This document shows, one piece after another, positions 1-9,680 of a stretch of DNA of 37,617 bases. The position numbers were made by a program, and so were the translations under genes. The DNA comes from Rhodospirillales bacterium (GTDB lineage Bacteria > Pseudomonadota > Alphaproteobacteria > Rhodospirillales > Shumkoniaceae): assembly GCA_028281785.1 (NCBI GenBank), contig JANQJG010000128.1, forward strand, positions 1 to 37,617. The letters are read 5' to 3'. Within the stretch, counting starts at the first letter, position 1; every line of letters starts with the position of its first letter. Under the pieces are notes generated by a model. It ran no database searches and had not been told where the DNA came from. It saw only the letters and a list, made by a program, of their open reading frames with translations.

Positions 1-101
1 ATGCTCGAAAGTGGCCCGCACTTCCTTGCGCTTCTCTCCTTGTCCGCGACGATTTTGGTCTCGAACCAGATCGATGCGGTGAATATCAACAGGCCCTAGA
101 T

Positions 102-115
102 CAGATCGCGATCTG
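102..115. repeat. 14-bp perfect palindrome with ATCGCGAT core
   Basis: CAGATCGCGATCTG reads the same on both strands. It lies about 30 bases past the stop codon of the RraA-like gene, at the end of the minus-strand operon. No T-run follows on either strand, so it does not look like a classical terminator. The central ATCGCGAT is shared with the 18-bp palindrome at 10030–10047 in front of the IclR gene. Function unknown; it could be a protein-binding site or chance. Confidence 0.4.
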
Positions 116-147
116 GTGTCGTCCGTTCTTAGATTTCGTGTCCGGAC

Positions 148-825
148 TCAAATACGTCCGAATTTCTCAAGAAGCTCGTCCACAGTATATCCCTGGGCAA
201 TTAACTGACGCGTCGCCTCTTCCTTGTCCGCCTGTTCCCGTGCCAAAGGATATACGGCTTCCATGCTCTCGGACGGCACCACGCAGATGCCGATTTCGTC
301 GCCGACGATTAAGTCGCCGGGCTTCACCGTCACACCACCGCAACTCACAACGCCGTTGACCTCGATGGATTCGAAAGAGCCCGTATAGGCCGAATGAGAG
401 GCCCGTGGCGATACCGACCGCGAGGCTACGGGCAGGCCAATGAGGCGAGTCTCGTCAGTATCGCGTTGCGAACCGTCGATCACCGCGCCCACAATACCCG
501 CTTTCATCGCCAGTCCCGACATCAGGCCGCCCCAGATGGAGGTCTCGGACTCGCCCAGCGCATCGATGACCACCACATCGCCAGGATTGACGACCTTGAA
601 TATATCCAAGGGATCCACCAGATAACCTGGCGTCAAGCGGACGGTCAGAGCCGTCCCGATGAATGCCCTATCGGCCGTGCGAATCTTGATGCTGCTGTGC
701 ATCACATAGTTGCGCTCCTGCGCATCACCGACGACGCACGAAATACTCAGGACATCCTTCATCGCGACGAACTTGTCCACGAGTTCGCGGTTAACTTCGG
801 GATTGGCGTTTATGGCTTTCTTCAT
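148..825 (-). CDS. RraA-like / 4-hydroxy-4-methyl-2-oxoglutarate aldolase family protein
   Basis: 225-residue protein of the RraA/HMG-CHA aldolase (DlpA, dimethylmenaquinone methyltransferase-like) fold. The family signature is clear: a GG-x-S-G-L-A stretch at about residues 99–105, then AGIVGAVIDG and the R121-D122 pair that in class II pyruvate aldolases positions substrate and metal. Known members either cleave 4-hydroxy-4-methyl-2-oxoglutarate or oxaloacetate, or bind RNase E (RraA proper). In a catabolic operon the aldolase/decarboxylase role is more likely than RNase control, but that is inference. It is the last recognisable gene of the minus-strand operon, separated from the ATPase gene upstream by about 360 bases with no intact gene. 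Cytoplasmic; no signal peptide. Confidence 0.85.
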   Translation of the reverse strand: MKKAINANPEVNRELVDKFVAMKDVLSISCVVGDAQERNYVMHSSIKIRTADRAFIGTALTVRLTPGYLVDPLDIFKVVNPGDVVVIDALGESETSIWGGLMSGLAMKAGIVGAVIDGSQRDTDETRLIGLPVASRSVSPRASHSAYTGSFESIEVNGVVSCGGVTVKPGDLIVGDEIGICVVPSESMEAVYPLAREQADKEEATRQLIAQGYTVDELLEKFGRI

Positions 826-1186
826 GGTACGATCTTTCCTGCTTTCAGAGCGGAATCAGGCAGCCACGAGGTTGAGCGGCTGCTCGCCCGACAGCACGGC
901 ACGGGTGTTCTGGGCCGCGACATCCACATCACATCGAGAATAGCTTGGCTGCGTGCCGGCGGGAGGGCCTTGAAGACGACGCCCCGGACACACCTGCGAC
1001 GCTTGAAGACCACGGCTACGGTGATCCAGATGAACCGGACGAAGAACCATTGGGTCAGTTTCTCGGGCCATGACAGCGCGTGCCGCACTCAATCGCCACC
1101 CCGAGACGGCGGACCGCCTGAGCGCCTGCACAAATCTTCTCGCGATGTCCATGCCGTACCCACCCGATACAACGAAAACGAATCGA
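826..1186 (-). other. 361-base gap with no intact gene; possible dehydrogenase remnant
   Basis: No full gene is supported here although the genes on both sides belong to one operon. On the minus strand, the frame ending with TGA at 856–858 closes with DVAAQNTRAVLSGEQPLNLV, which resembles the C-terminus of D-isomer-specific 2-hydroxyacid dehydrogenases (the 'N-x-x-x-V-L-x-G-E-P-x-N-V-V' ending). A possible N-terminal piece (FVFVVSGGYGMDIARRF) begins near 1200 in the same frame, but the middle is not protein-like and other frames take over. I read this as a decayed gene, with low certainty. The promoter or leader of the RraA-like gene could also lie here. Confidence 0.3.
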
Positions 1187-2251
1187 TCAATCAACCCCAT
1201 GTCCCTCTCCAGACTTGATCCGGAGATCGGTCCCAGTCGCCACACCACCTTCGCCCGTGAGGTGACAGGCCGAGTAATGCCCCCCTTCCAGATTGGTTAG
1301 CTCTGGCTCAACTTGGCGGCACACGTCCATCGCCATTGGGCACTGCTTATGGAACCGGCATCCCGGAGGCGGATTACTCGGATCGGGCATTTCGCCCTCA
1401 AGTACGATCCGCTGACGCCGTCGCTCTGGATCGGGCACGGGAATTGTCGATAGCAACGACTGCGTATAGGGATGGGCGGGCCGTGTGTAGATCGCGCGCT
1501 TGGGACCGATTTCGACCACCCGTCCAAGATACATCACGGCGATGCGGTCGCAGACGTGCTTTACCACGCTCAGATCGTGCGAAATGAACAGGTAGGACAG
1601 GTTGAGTTCCTCCTGGAGGCGACGCAGCAAGTTGACGATCTGTGCCTGCACCGAGACATCGAGCGCCGAGACGGGCTCATCGCAAACGACAAGTTGCGGG
1701 TTGAGCGCAAGTGCCCGCGCGATCCCCACACGCTGGCGCTGCCCGCCGGAGAACTCGTGCGGATAGCGCGATGCGTGATGCAAGGGCAGGCCGACCCGAC
1801 TGAGCAAGTCGAACACACGCTCCCGCCGCTCGCGACGCGAGCGCATCCCGTGGATCAGCAGTGGATCCCCAATGATCTGCTCGACATTCATCCGCGGGTT
1901 CAGCGATGCGTAGGGGTCCTGGAAGATGATCTGCATCTCGCGCCGCAAGCGACGGGTCGCCTCCCGACCCATTCCTTGTATCGATCGACCCCGAAAAAGA
2001 ATATCGCCGGAACTCGGCTCGATAAGCCGAGTCATGAGACGCCCGGTCGTCGACTTGCCGCAGCCACTTTCCCCCACCAGTCCGAGAGTCTCCCCCTCGC
2101 CTATCGCAAAGGAAACTCCATCGACGGCCCGTACGGCGCCTATGCGGCGCTTGAGAAGCGAGCCGCGATAGATGAAGAAATGCTTCGTCAGATTGCGCAC
2201 TTCAATCAGAGGCGCCTTTGGCGCAATCGGCAGTTTCGCCTTGCTGTCCAT
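1187..2251 (-). CDS. Oligopeptide/dipeptide ABC transporter ATP-binding protein (DppF/OppF type)
   Basis: 354-residue ATPase that would drive import through the two permeases encoded upstream. Walker [10 protein letters not shown] (about 60–68), Q-loop Q111, signature FSGGQRQR (167–174) and Walker B VVCDEPV (188–194) are all intact. The C-terminal oligopeptide-transporter extension with cysteines ([12 protein letters not shown]) is typical of Dpp/Opp/App ATPases and of the iron-sulfur-like site seen in some of them. The chosen ATG at 2251 removes an unlikely N-terminal extension that would run into the neighbouring ATPase gene; a GTG 15 bases upstream (2266) has a better-spaced GAGGGG and is an alternative start. 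Part of an operon with a matching DppD-type ATPase immediately upstream (34 bases). Confidence 0.93.
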   Translation of the reverse strand: MDSKAKLPIAPKAPLIEVRNLTKHFFIYRGSLLKRRIGAVRAVDGVSFAIGEGETLGLVGESGCGKSTTGRLMTRLIEPSSGDILFRGRSIQGMGREATRRLRREMQIIFQDPYASLNPRMNVEQIIGDPLLIHGMRSRRERRERVFDLLSRVGLPLHHASRYPHEFSGGQRQRVGIARALALNPQLVVCDEPVSALDVSVQAQIVNLLRRLQEELNLSYLFISHDLSVVKHVCDRIAVMYLGRVVEIGPKRAIYTRPAHPYTQSLLSTIPVPDPERRRQRIVLEGEMPDPSNPPPGCRFHKQCPMAMDVCRQVEPELTNLEGGHYSACHLTGEGGVATGTDLRIKSGEGHGVD

Positions 2252-2285
2252 GTTTGCGGAACCCACGTCGGCTACCCCTCGCCTT

Positions 2286-3305
<1,020 letters not shown>

Positions 3306-3343
3306 GTGTCCAATGCCTGATCCGTGAAGTCATCCGGCCGCGC

Positions 3344-4612
3344 TCATGCTCGCCCCACGACACCGGCCGCCAGCAGCGCGAAGACGCGGGCCGCCTTGTA
3401 CAAATGATCGAGGGGAACGAACTCGTCAGTGGAGTGGGCCTGGTCGATGTAGCCGGGGCCGTAAACAATTGCCGGTACCCCGAGACGGTCGTTGAAGATC
3501 GCCGCGTCGCTCCAGAACGGCACGCCCTTGGCGATGGGCGCGTTGCCCACGATGGCTTCGCTAGCGGCAAGGCAACTGCGGACCAGCGCGGCGTCGGGCG
3601 ACGTGTCGAGCGGCGGATGGGTTGGAAGCGTTTCGCCGCCCGGAAGGAAGCTTACCTCGACGCAGAGCGATGGATCCTCTTCCCGCAAGGCTTCAAGAAG
3701 CTGCTCGAACTGACGGAGGACCCCGTCGAGTGTCTCGCCGGGCACACGGCGACGGTCGAAATGAATTCTGCAAAAGTCGGGGACCGTACCGCCGGGAAGC
3801 TTTTGGACTTCGCTCACACCGCGGATCAGGCTCTCCTCCGTCCGCGCCGCGCCGAGGACTCCCGAGACGTTTATCGAGGGCGGGCCGAGAAGTGAGTGGG
3901 TGAACTGCGCGGTTTCCGGGATCAGCCGCGTCTCGACCGCATGCAATACACGGGCGGCCTTGTAGATCGCGTTGACACCGTTCTCCGGCTGGCTCGAATG
4001 CGCCGATGTGCCGACCACGTCTATGGCGTAATAATCGAAACCCTTGTGGGCCACGATCGTCTCCAGCCCGCTCGGCTCGGCGACAACGACCATTTCCGCC
4101 GACGGGCCGTGCTCAATCACGTTCACCGAACCGAGGCTCGTGCCGTCCTCTTCCGCGATCACGCCCGTGAACACGACGTCGCCATCAAGCGCGATTCCGG
4201 CCCGCTTGAGCGCGAGCATGGCGTAAACCTGACAGGCGACACCACCCTTCATGTCGCTCGCGCCGCGGCCGTAAAGCTTGCCGTCGACGATGCGTGGATC
4301 GAATGCGTTCGGCATCTCCCCGGGCGGAACCACGTCCGTGTGGCCATTGAACATGAGGCTCGGCCCACCGCCTCGTCCGGGCAGGCGAGCGATCACATTG
4401 CAGCGCCCGCAATCGACGTCCACGAGCTCAACCGGAATACCCTCGTTCCGGAACACATCGCGGATGAAGACGGCACAATCCGTTTCCTTCCGCTCCGTCT
4501 TGCGATGCGTCGGAATGGCAATCAGGTCAGCGGTGAGCTTTACGATCTCCTCGTCCTTGAAGACACTGAGAAGTCTCACGCGCTCCGCATTATCCACCAA
4601 GTGGGCCTTCAT
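3344..4612 (-). CDS. M20 family metallopeptidase (ArgE/DapE-type deacylase)
   Basis: 422 residues from the ATG at 4612, which has AGGA about nine bases upstream; a GTG at 4633 in the same frame, only three bases from the dppC stop, is the alternative. The dinuclear zinc site is readable: H91 and D93 in NGHTDVV, bridging D120 in GRGASDMKGG, the catalytic/ligand pair E154–E155 in AEEDGTS, E179 in AEPSG, and H393 in QAHSTDEF near the C-terminus. A dimerisation 'lid' domain lies between. Family members hydrolyse N-acyl or peptide bonds of amino acid derivatives in the cytoplasm (ArgE, DapE, carboxypeptidase G2-like). Lying inside the ABC transporter operon, it probably hydrolyses the imported compound. 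The exact substrate cannot be read from sequence. Confidence 0.9.
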   Translation of the reverse strand: MKAHLVDNAERVRLLSVFKDEEIVKLTADLIAIPTHRKTERKETDCAVFIRDVFRNEGIPVELVDVDCGRCNVIARLPGRGGGPSLMFNGHTDVVPPGEMPNAFDPRIVDGKLYGRGASDMKGGVACQVYAMLALKRAGIALDGDVVFTGVIAEEDGTSLGSVNVIEHGPSAEMVVVAEPSGLETIVAHKGFDYYAIDVVGTSAHSSQPENGVNAIYKAARVLHAVETRLIPETAQFTHSLLGPPSINVSGVLGAARTEESLIRGVSEVQKLPGGTVPDFCRIHFDRRRVPGETLDGVLRQFEQLLEALREEDPSLCVEVSFLPGGETLPTHPPLDTSPDAALVRSCLAASEAIVGNAPIAKGVPFWSDAAIFNDRLGVPAIVYGPGYIDQAHSTDEFVPLDHLYKAARVFALLAAGVVGRA

Positions 4613-4636
4613 GATGTCATGTCCTGAAAACACGTC

Positions 4637-5518
4637 TCAGCGTTCATGTATTCTTGGGTCGAAGTAATCGCGCAAAGCATCGCCCAACATGTTGAATGAC
4701 AATACCGCGACTATTATTGCGATGGATGGATATAAGATCAGGCCCGGGTCGCTGAGAATGTAATGGAGGCCGTCCGAGATGAGATTGCCCCAACTCGGAT
4801 TAGGCGGCTGTACGCCCAGGCCCAGAAAGCTCAGCGCGGCTTCCGCCCGGATGGCCGTCGCCGTCCAGAGCGCCGCCGTCACGATCGCGGTGCCGATGAC
4901 ATTAGGCAGGATGTACTTGAACATAATGCGCGCGTCAGAGGCACCGGACGCGCGCGCCGCCTCCACGAAGCTCTTCTCGGCGACCGCCATGGTCTCAGCG
5001 CGGGCGAGGCGGACGAAACGCGGCAGGAAAGCCAGAGACAAGGCAATGATCATGTTGACGACCCCGCCCCCGATCGCCACCAGGACCAGGATGCCCAACA
5101 CGATGGTGGGAAACGCGATGAGCAGGTTCACCAGCTCCATGACGACCCAGTCGACCCAACCGCGCCGGTGCCCAGCTATCACGCCGAGCACCGTTCCCAA
5201 GGCCATGCCAATCAGCACGGAAACGAGCGAAATGACGACCGACACGCGCGTGGCGTAGACGACCCGGCTGAATATGTCGCGGCCGAACTGGTCGGTGCCC
5301 AACCAGTAGGTGGCGTTAGACGAAGCGAAGCGGTGCAGCATGGATTGGGCGAACGGATCGTGCGGCACCAGCCAGGGACCGATCACCGCGACGAGGAACA
5401 CGATCGCACAACCGATGATGCCCACCCAGGCGAGCTTGTTCTGCAGAACCCGGCTCCAGGCTCCCTCGCTATGCAGCACATCCATGTCGGCGGTGTGGGG
5501 CTGTATCTCGCTCGCCAT
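4637..5518 (-). CDS. Oligopeptide/dipeptide ABC transporter permease (DppC type)
   Basis: 293-residue inner-membrane permease. After a short cytoplasmic N-terminus comes a first membrane segment (about 30–50) and the DppC/OppC hallmark WLGTDQFGRDIFSR (72–85). The EAA loop that docks on the ATPases is at about 186–206 (FVEAARASGASDARIMFKYI). Around six membrane helices in all. The start is three bases after the dppB stop, and the M20 gene follows closely, so the three are translated from one message. Confidence 0.94.
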   Translation of the reverse strand: MASEIQPHTADMDVLHSEGAWSRVLQNKLAWVGIIGCAIVFLVAVIGPWLVPHDPFAQSMLHRFASSNATYWLGTDQFGRDIFSRVVYATRVSVVISLVSVLIGMALGTVLGVIAGHRRGWVDWVVMELVNLLIAFPTIVLGILVLVAIGGGVVNMIIALSLAFLPRFVRLARAETMAVAEKSFVEAARASGASDARIMFKYILPNVIGTAIVTAALWTATAIRAEAALSFLGLGVQPPNPSWGNLISDGLHYILSDPGLILYPSIAIIVAVLSFNMLGDALRDYFDPRIHER

Positions 5519-5521
5519 CAG

Positions 5522-6478
5522 TCAGTCTCCGTGGATACGCCCTAGCTTGATGCGGGGATCGATCAGCACGTAAAGCAGATCGACGACGAGGTTCACGATC
5601 GCGGCGAAGGCGACGTAGACCAGCAGGACCGACTGCAGGACCACGTAGTCACGCTGGGTAATTCCACCCATGATCAACCGGCCGAATCCCGGTCGCGAAA
5701 AGACGATCTCAATTGCGATGGAGTCGCCGATCATAATGATCGAGTAGATCCCGAGCAGCGTAACAATCGGGATCAGCGCATTGCGCAGCGCATGCTTGTA
5801 CAGAACGCGTCGATCCGAAAGCCCCTTGGCGCGCGCCGTGCGGATGTAGTCCTCGTTCAGGATTTCGAGATAGGTCGAGCGCGTCAACCGGGTCAAATAG
5901 GCGGCCATGCCGATGCCGCCAGCCAGCGCGGGCAGGAAGCCGAAATGGACCAAGCTGGCCGGACTATCGGTTCGCCCCCCGCCGACCATGGGAAACCAGC
6001 CGAGATACACGGCCAAAGGAAGCATCAGAAGGATGGCGATTACGAAGCCAGGCAGCGATATGCCGCTGAGCGATATGAAGCGGGCAAGGTAGTCGATCGC
6101 ACGGTTGCGGTGGATCGCCGACAGGATGCCCGCCGGGATGCCGATCGCCGCACCGATCAGCATGGCGCCAACGACCACGATGGCGGTATAAGGCGCAACG
6201 TCCCAGAGCAGTGTGGAGACCGGCTGGCCAAGGGCAAGTGAGATTCCGAGATCTCCCCTCAGCAGGTTGCCGAGAAACTGCAGGTACTGGTCCCAGACCG
6301 GCACATCGAGCCCCATCTGCCGGCGCAAGGTCTCAAGACCTTCCGCCGACATATGGCGCCCCATCAGCGCCTCCGCTGGATCACCCGGCAGCACTCGCAC
6401 GGCGAAGAATATCAGCGTGACTGCGAGTAAGAGCGTGATCAGGGTGCGAAGAACACGTTCTAAAACGTAGAGCCACAT
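5522..6478 (-). CDS. Oligopeptide/dipeptide ABC transporter permease (DppB type)
   Basis: 318-residue inner-membrane permease of normal DppB/OppB length. It begins with a membrane helix (RTLITLLLAVTLIFFAVRVL) and the family motif LPGDPAEALMG, and has the EAA cytoplasmic loop in DYIRTARAKGLSDRRVLYKH before the last helices. It pairs with the DppC-type protein encoded three bases downstream. About 80 bases separate it from the substrate-binding protein gene upstream. Confidence 0.94.
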   Translation of the reverse strand: MWLYVLERVLRTLITLLLAVTLIFFAVRVLPGDPAEALMGRHMSAEGLETLRRQMGLDVPVWDQYLQFLGNLLRGDLGISLALGQPVSTLLWDVAPYTAIVVVGAMLIGAAIGIPAGILSAIHRNRAIDYLARFISLSGISLPGFVIAILLMLPLAVYLGWFPMVGGGRTDSPASLVHFGFLPALAGGIGMAAYLTRLTRSTYLEILNEDYIRTARAKGLSDRRVLYKHALRNALIPIVTLLGIYSIIMIGDSIAIEIVFSRPGFGRLIMGGITQRDYVVLQSVLLVYVAFAAIVNLVVDLLYVLIDPRIKLGRIHGD

Positions 6479-6558
6479 TGCGGATCAACCCGATTAGAGG
6501 ATACGGCGAGGGCGCGCTCCCGGACGCCGGTCGTCCGGGAGCTCAGTCACGCGCAGGA

Positions 6559-8142
6559 TCACTTTTCCGCGAGAATCCGCGTTTTGGTTCCGAAACGATA
6601 CTCGAGAACCAACGATTGCCGCAGATCATAGCCAAGATCGACACGGGGATGCCGGATCAGGGGCTGAGCAGTGAATGTGGTCGGCAACACGATGAAGTCC
6701 TGCGCCACCAGTTTCTGCGCCTCGACGAGCAGAAAGGCCCGCGTTTCCAGATCGGTCTCGCGACCCGCCCCGTCGAGAAGTTGGTCAAAATCGGTACTGG
6801 ACCAACGGGCGAAGTTGCGCAGCGCGCCTGTTCTGAATGCACGCGTCAGCAAAATCTCCGCGTTTGGGTAGGAGATGTCGCCAAACATCACGAGCGGGTT
6901 CACATGGTTGACGATCTGGCTGTGATAGTGAGCGTGATCCACCAGATTGAGCTTGAGCTCAATGCCGACCTGCTTGAGATGCTCCTGGATGAGAACCATC
7001 ATCTGCCGATAGTCGTCGCGCTCGGTGATGATCATGCTGAGCTCGAAGCCCTCCTCGCCATAGCCGGCCTCGGCAAGGAGTTCCCGCGCTAGCTTCGGGT
7101 CGTATCTCCAGCGGGCCTCCTCCGGAATATCCTCATGGGAGGCCGCGCCGAAATAGGAGTTGGCGATCAGCGTATCCGACACCGTCGCCACCGGCCCCAG
7201 GAACGACTTGAGATCCTCAGGATTGATCGCGTGAGCGATCGCCTTGCGGACCCGGATGTCGTCGAGAGGTTTGACGTCGGTGTTCATGTGGAGCCACCAG
7301 TGCACCTCCGGTCCCTGCGTGTCGATGACGAACCCCTGCTTTTGCAGCCGGTCGAGGAGCTGCGAGTCGATCGACGCGCGCATCGTGTCGATCTCGCCCG
7401 TCCGCAGGGCAAGTTCTCGTGAGGTCGCACTCGGCATAAAGCGGATCACGATCTCTTCGAGGTTCGCCACGCCGCCCCAATAGTCTTCGTTGCGCGTAAG
7501 CACGACGCGGTCGCGGGGCACATACTCGGAGAACGCAAACGGACCGGTGCCGATGGGATGCAACCGCATCGCGTCAGCGCCACGCTTTTCGAAAGCCGCC
7601 CGGGAGAGCATCAGACCGACCGATTCCGTGTTGCCCGCGACCAAAGCCAGAAAAAGCGGATCCGCCTCCTTCAAGGTCACCTTCACCGTGTAGCGATCGA
7701 CAACTTCCACGTCCTCGACTTTGTCGTAGTTCGACGCCCAAGCCGAGACATCCTCGTCACGATAACGGTCCAGGGTGAACTTCACGTCTTCCGCCGTGAA
7801 CTCGCCGAAATCCTCGTGCCACAGGACCCCTTGCCGCAACCGGAAGGTATAGATGCGACCGTCGTCGCCGATCTCCCAGCTCTCCGCCAGCGAGGGCTGG
7901 AAATCCATGGAGATCTCGCCGGGGGGATAGTCGACGAGCCCTTCCAGCACGACCGTCAAGATGGGCGCCTCCACCGAAACCCAGGGCAGGGTCGGATCGA
8001 GACTGCCGACATCGCCTGCCGTTACCGCATGCGTTACACGCTGGGCCTCCGCCAACTCCTGGGCCGAAGCCGCCGGCACACCACCGGCGAGCACCACAGT
8101 CGCCGCAGCCGCGAAAAGCCCAGATTTCACTCTGTTAGACAT
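6559..8142 (-). CDS. ABC transporter substrate-binding protein, family 5 (peptide/opine/nickel type)
   Basis: 527-residue periplasmic solute receptor of the SBP_bac_5 family. The ATG at 8142 is chosen because AGGAGGGG lies seven bases upstream and because it opens directly into a Sec signal peptide (MSNRVKSGLF..., hydrophobic core, cleavage likely after ASA before QELAEA). Family landmarks follow: a DVGSLDPT ligand-domain start, FRLRQGVLWHEDFGEFTAED, and HPIGTGPFAFSEY. It delivers its ligand to the DppB/C permease encoded just downstream. SBP_bac_5 ligands include peptides, nickel-chelates, opines and glutathione, so the ligand is open. Confidence 0.92.
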   Translation of the reverse strand: MSNRVKSGLFAAAATVVLAGGVPAASAQELAEAQRVTHAVTAGDVGSLDPTLPWVSVEAPILTVVLEGLVDYPPGEISMDFQPSLAESWEIGDDGRIYTFRLRQGVLWHEDFGEFTAEDVKFTLDRYRDEDVSAWASNYDKVEDVEVVDRYTVKVTLKEADPLFLALVAGNTESVGLMLSRAAFEKRGADAMRLHPIGTGPFAFSEYVPRDRVVLTRNEDYWGGVANLEEIVIRFMPSATSRELALRTGEIDTMRASIDSQLLDRLQKQGFVIDTQGPEVHWWLHMNTDVKPLDDIRVRKAIAHAINPEDLKSFLGPVATVSDTLIANSYFGAASHEDIPEEARWRYDPKLARELLAEAGYGEEGFELSMIITERDDYRQMMVLIQEHLKQVGIELKLNLVDHAHYHSQIVNHVNPLVMFGDISYPNAEILLTRAFRTGALRNFARWSSTDFDQLLDGAGRETDLETRAFLLVEAQKLVAQDFIVLPTTFTAQPLIRHPRVDLGYDLRQSLVLEYRFGTKTRILAEK

Positions 8143-8176
8143 GTTTTTCCCCTCCTCTGCTTCACGTTTCCGGCCA

Positions 8177-8818
8177 TCAACGACCGTCGAAATACGCCAG
8201 CACCTTGGCGGTCGGCACGACATCGGCGAAGCGCATGTCGATATCGATGAGATTGCATTCATGGGCGATACCAGAGCGATCCCCCACCGCGTCCCCCACG
8301 ACCACCACATGAAAATTATGGTTGTGCGCGCTTTCAGCCGTGGACCGGACGCAACCGCTCGTGCTGCAGCCGGCGATGATCAATGTGTCGATATTTCGCC
8401 CAACGAGATAAGATAGAAACGGCGTGCCCCAGAACGCCGAGGCACGCTGCTTCTCGATCAGTGGCTCGTTCGGCCTGCGCTTGAGCCGATCGTCGAGTAC
8501 CACGAGATCCGACCCGCGCTCCAAAGCACCCTGCAGGGAGCTATGCTGAAGCTTCCTGCCGACCGGTCCGGCCATCTCGGCGCCGTCGGGATCGAACGCC
8601 ATCGTGGTGAAGAAAACGGGCACATGTCTGGCGCGCGCCGAAGACAAGATCCTGAGAATCTTGTCCATCACCGGGTCGAGATTTTCCGAACCAAGGGGAG
8701 AGGTCTCGTCCAGCCAGGACTTGGCCATATCGATGACAACTATTGCCGGATTTTCCCCGAACCCGACACGTCCGCCAAACCCTTTCGAAAGATAAAACTC
8801 TTGAACCACCTCGTACAT
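8177..8818 (-). CDS. Isochorismatase-like cysteine hydrolase (N-carbamoylsarcosine amidase/RutB-like)
   Basis: 213 residues from the ATG at 8818 (GGGAGG about 13 bases upstream). The cysteine-hydrolase triad is present: D30 in VVIDMAKSW, K123 in IEKQRASAFWGT, and nucleophile C156 in AGCSTSGCVRST, the last with the cis-peptide region typical of N-carbamoylsarcosine amidohydrolase, RutB and nicotinamidase-like enzymes rather than true isochorismatases. Expected reaction: hydrolysis of an amide or carbamoyl C–N bond, releasing ammonia. The upstream spacer to ridA holds an 18-bp tandem duplication that extends the frame in front of this start; a much longer protein is unlikely. Member of the minus-strand catabolic operon. 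Confidence 0.88.
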   Translation of the reverse strand: MYEVVQEFYLSKGFGGRVGFGENPAIVVIDMAKSWLDETSPLGSENLDPVMDKILRILSSARARHVPVFFTTMAFDPDGAEMAGPVGRKLQHSSLQGALERGSDLVVLDDRLKRRPNEPLIEKQRASAFWGTPFLSYLVGRNIDTLIIAGCSTSGCVRSTAESAHNHNFHVVVVGDAVGDRSGIAHECNLIDIDMRFADVVPTAKVLAYFDGR

Positions 8819-8858
8819 ATTTTGTTTTTTACCTCCCACTACATTTTGATTTTCGAGG

Positions 8859-8894
8859 CATTCCACGCGCCCATGACATTCCACGCGCCCATGA
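8859..8894. repeat. Perfect 18-bp tandem duplication
   Basis: The unit cattccacgcgcccatga occurs twice in a row with no mismatch, in the 95-base spacer between the ridA-like gene and the cysteine hydrolase gene. On the minus strand each unit contains an ATG, in frame with the hydrolase, so the copies give a repeated HGRVEC if translated. It looks like a recent slippage event. Confidence 0.85.
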
Positions 8895-8913
8895 AACGTC
8901 ACGCCGTCGACGC

Positions 8914-9279
8914 TCACTTCAGGGCCGTGGCCTCGATCTCGACCTTCGCGTCGACCACCAGATCGCAGCGGATACAGGATCGGGCGGGCGGGTCTCCGAG
9001 GAAATAGCTTCCGTAGACCTCGTTCATCGCCTTGAAATCGGAGGTGTCGGCGATGAAGACGGTTGTCTTGACGACGTTATCGAGCGAACTCCCCGCCTCT
9101 TCGAGGAGCACCTTGATCTTCTCCATGACGAGCCGCGTCTGAGCTTCAATACCTTCAGGCGTGACGCCTTCAGCATCGGTCGGCACCTGGCCGGAAACAA
9201 AGACAAACTTCTCGGTCTCGATGGCCATTGTCAGCGGAACAGGCGGTTTTTCGCCGATAGCACGCTTCATATGCGTCAT
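8914..9279 (-). CDS. RidA family (YjgF/YER057c/UK114) protein
   Basis: 121-residue small trimeric-type protein. Family features: VFVSGQVPTDAEG near residue 26–38, an arginine in PPARSCIRCDL (the position of the Arg that binds the carboxylate of imine substrates), and the closing VEIEATA. RidA proper hydrolyses reactive enamine/imine intermediates; operon-borne paralogues such as RutC often act on pathway-specific aminoacrylate-type compounds. Next to an amidohydrolase this suggests that the pathway makes an enamine or aminoacrylate. Its ATG overlaps the TGA of the upstream dihydropyrimidinase remnant (ATGA at 9276–9279), a trace of former translational coupling or chance. Confidence 0.88.
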   Translation of the reverse strand: MTHMKRAIGEKPPVPLTMAIETEKFVFVSGQVPTDAEGVTPEGIEAQTRLVMEKIKVLLEEAGSSLDNVVKTTVFIADTSDFKAMNEVYGSYFLGDPPARSCIRCDLVVDAKVEIEATALK

Positions 9280-9539
9280 AAGCTTCTACCTTTCCTCTCT
9301 TTTTGATTCTGATCTGATTTCTGGAGCGGCCGACCGTAGGCCACTCTCGTATGGCGATCGATGTGATTCACTTGGCGCAGGACGCAGCAGCCTGCGGCGC
9401 TCAATACCCGTGCCGCGTCACGCAGGTTGCCCCCGATCGCGACGCCCCTGTCGCCTCTGGCTTCCGTGTCGGCGTGAAACTGTCCAGGGGCGGCTACGAG
9501 CGTGTCATGCGCAATCACCAGATCAAACCCCATGGTCAC
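9276..9539 (-). pseudogene. Decayed N-terminal fragment of a dihydropyrimidinase/hydantoinase-type amidohydrolase
   Basis: The minus-strand reading MGFDLVIAHDTLVAAPGQF, then DTEARGDRGVAIGGNLRDAA and RVLSAAGCCVLRQVNHIDRHT, follows the N-terminus of cyclic amidohydrolases (…GGTLV…ADI.I.DGRIAAIG…A.VIDA.GC.VLPG.ID.HTH). The metal-binding HTH equivalent is broken (IDRHTRVAYG), and the rest of the ~460-residue enzyme is missing: after about 70 residues the frame runs through spacer sequence to a stop. It therefore cannot be active. It sits first in the operon, directly downstream of the promoter, so the locus probably once encoded a ring-opening hydantoinase or dihydropyrimidinase. Confidence 0.6.
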
Positions 9540-9680
9540 CCCCTGTCCGCCGCTGTCGCCGCTTCAGAAAGCCCGGACGGACGATGGCAAGGCCAACGAG
9601 CGCAACTGCCCTTTAGGCATGACACAAAGGCTTCCCCACCTCTCTCCGAGCGCATGCGAAACGTAGTCAACATGGCCTTT

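Noticed and set aside
394-1218. 274-codon plus-strand frame across the RraA-like gene and the gap
   Set aside because: Mostly antisense to the RraA-like gene; no recognisable domain.
8819-8917. Longer N-terminus for the cysteine hydrolase beginning at 8917
   Set aside because: The extra residues come from the 18-bp duplication and spacer, would overlap the end of ridA, and are not family-like; the ATG at 8818 fits known lengths.
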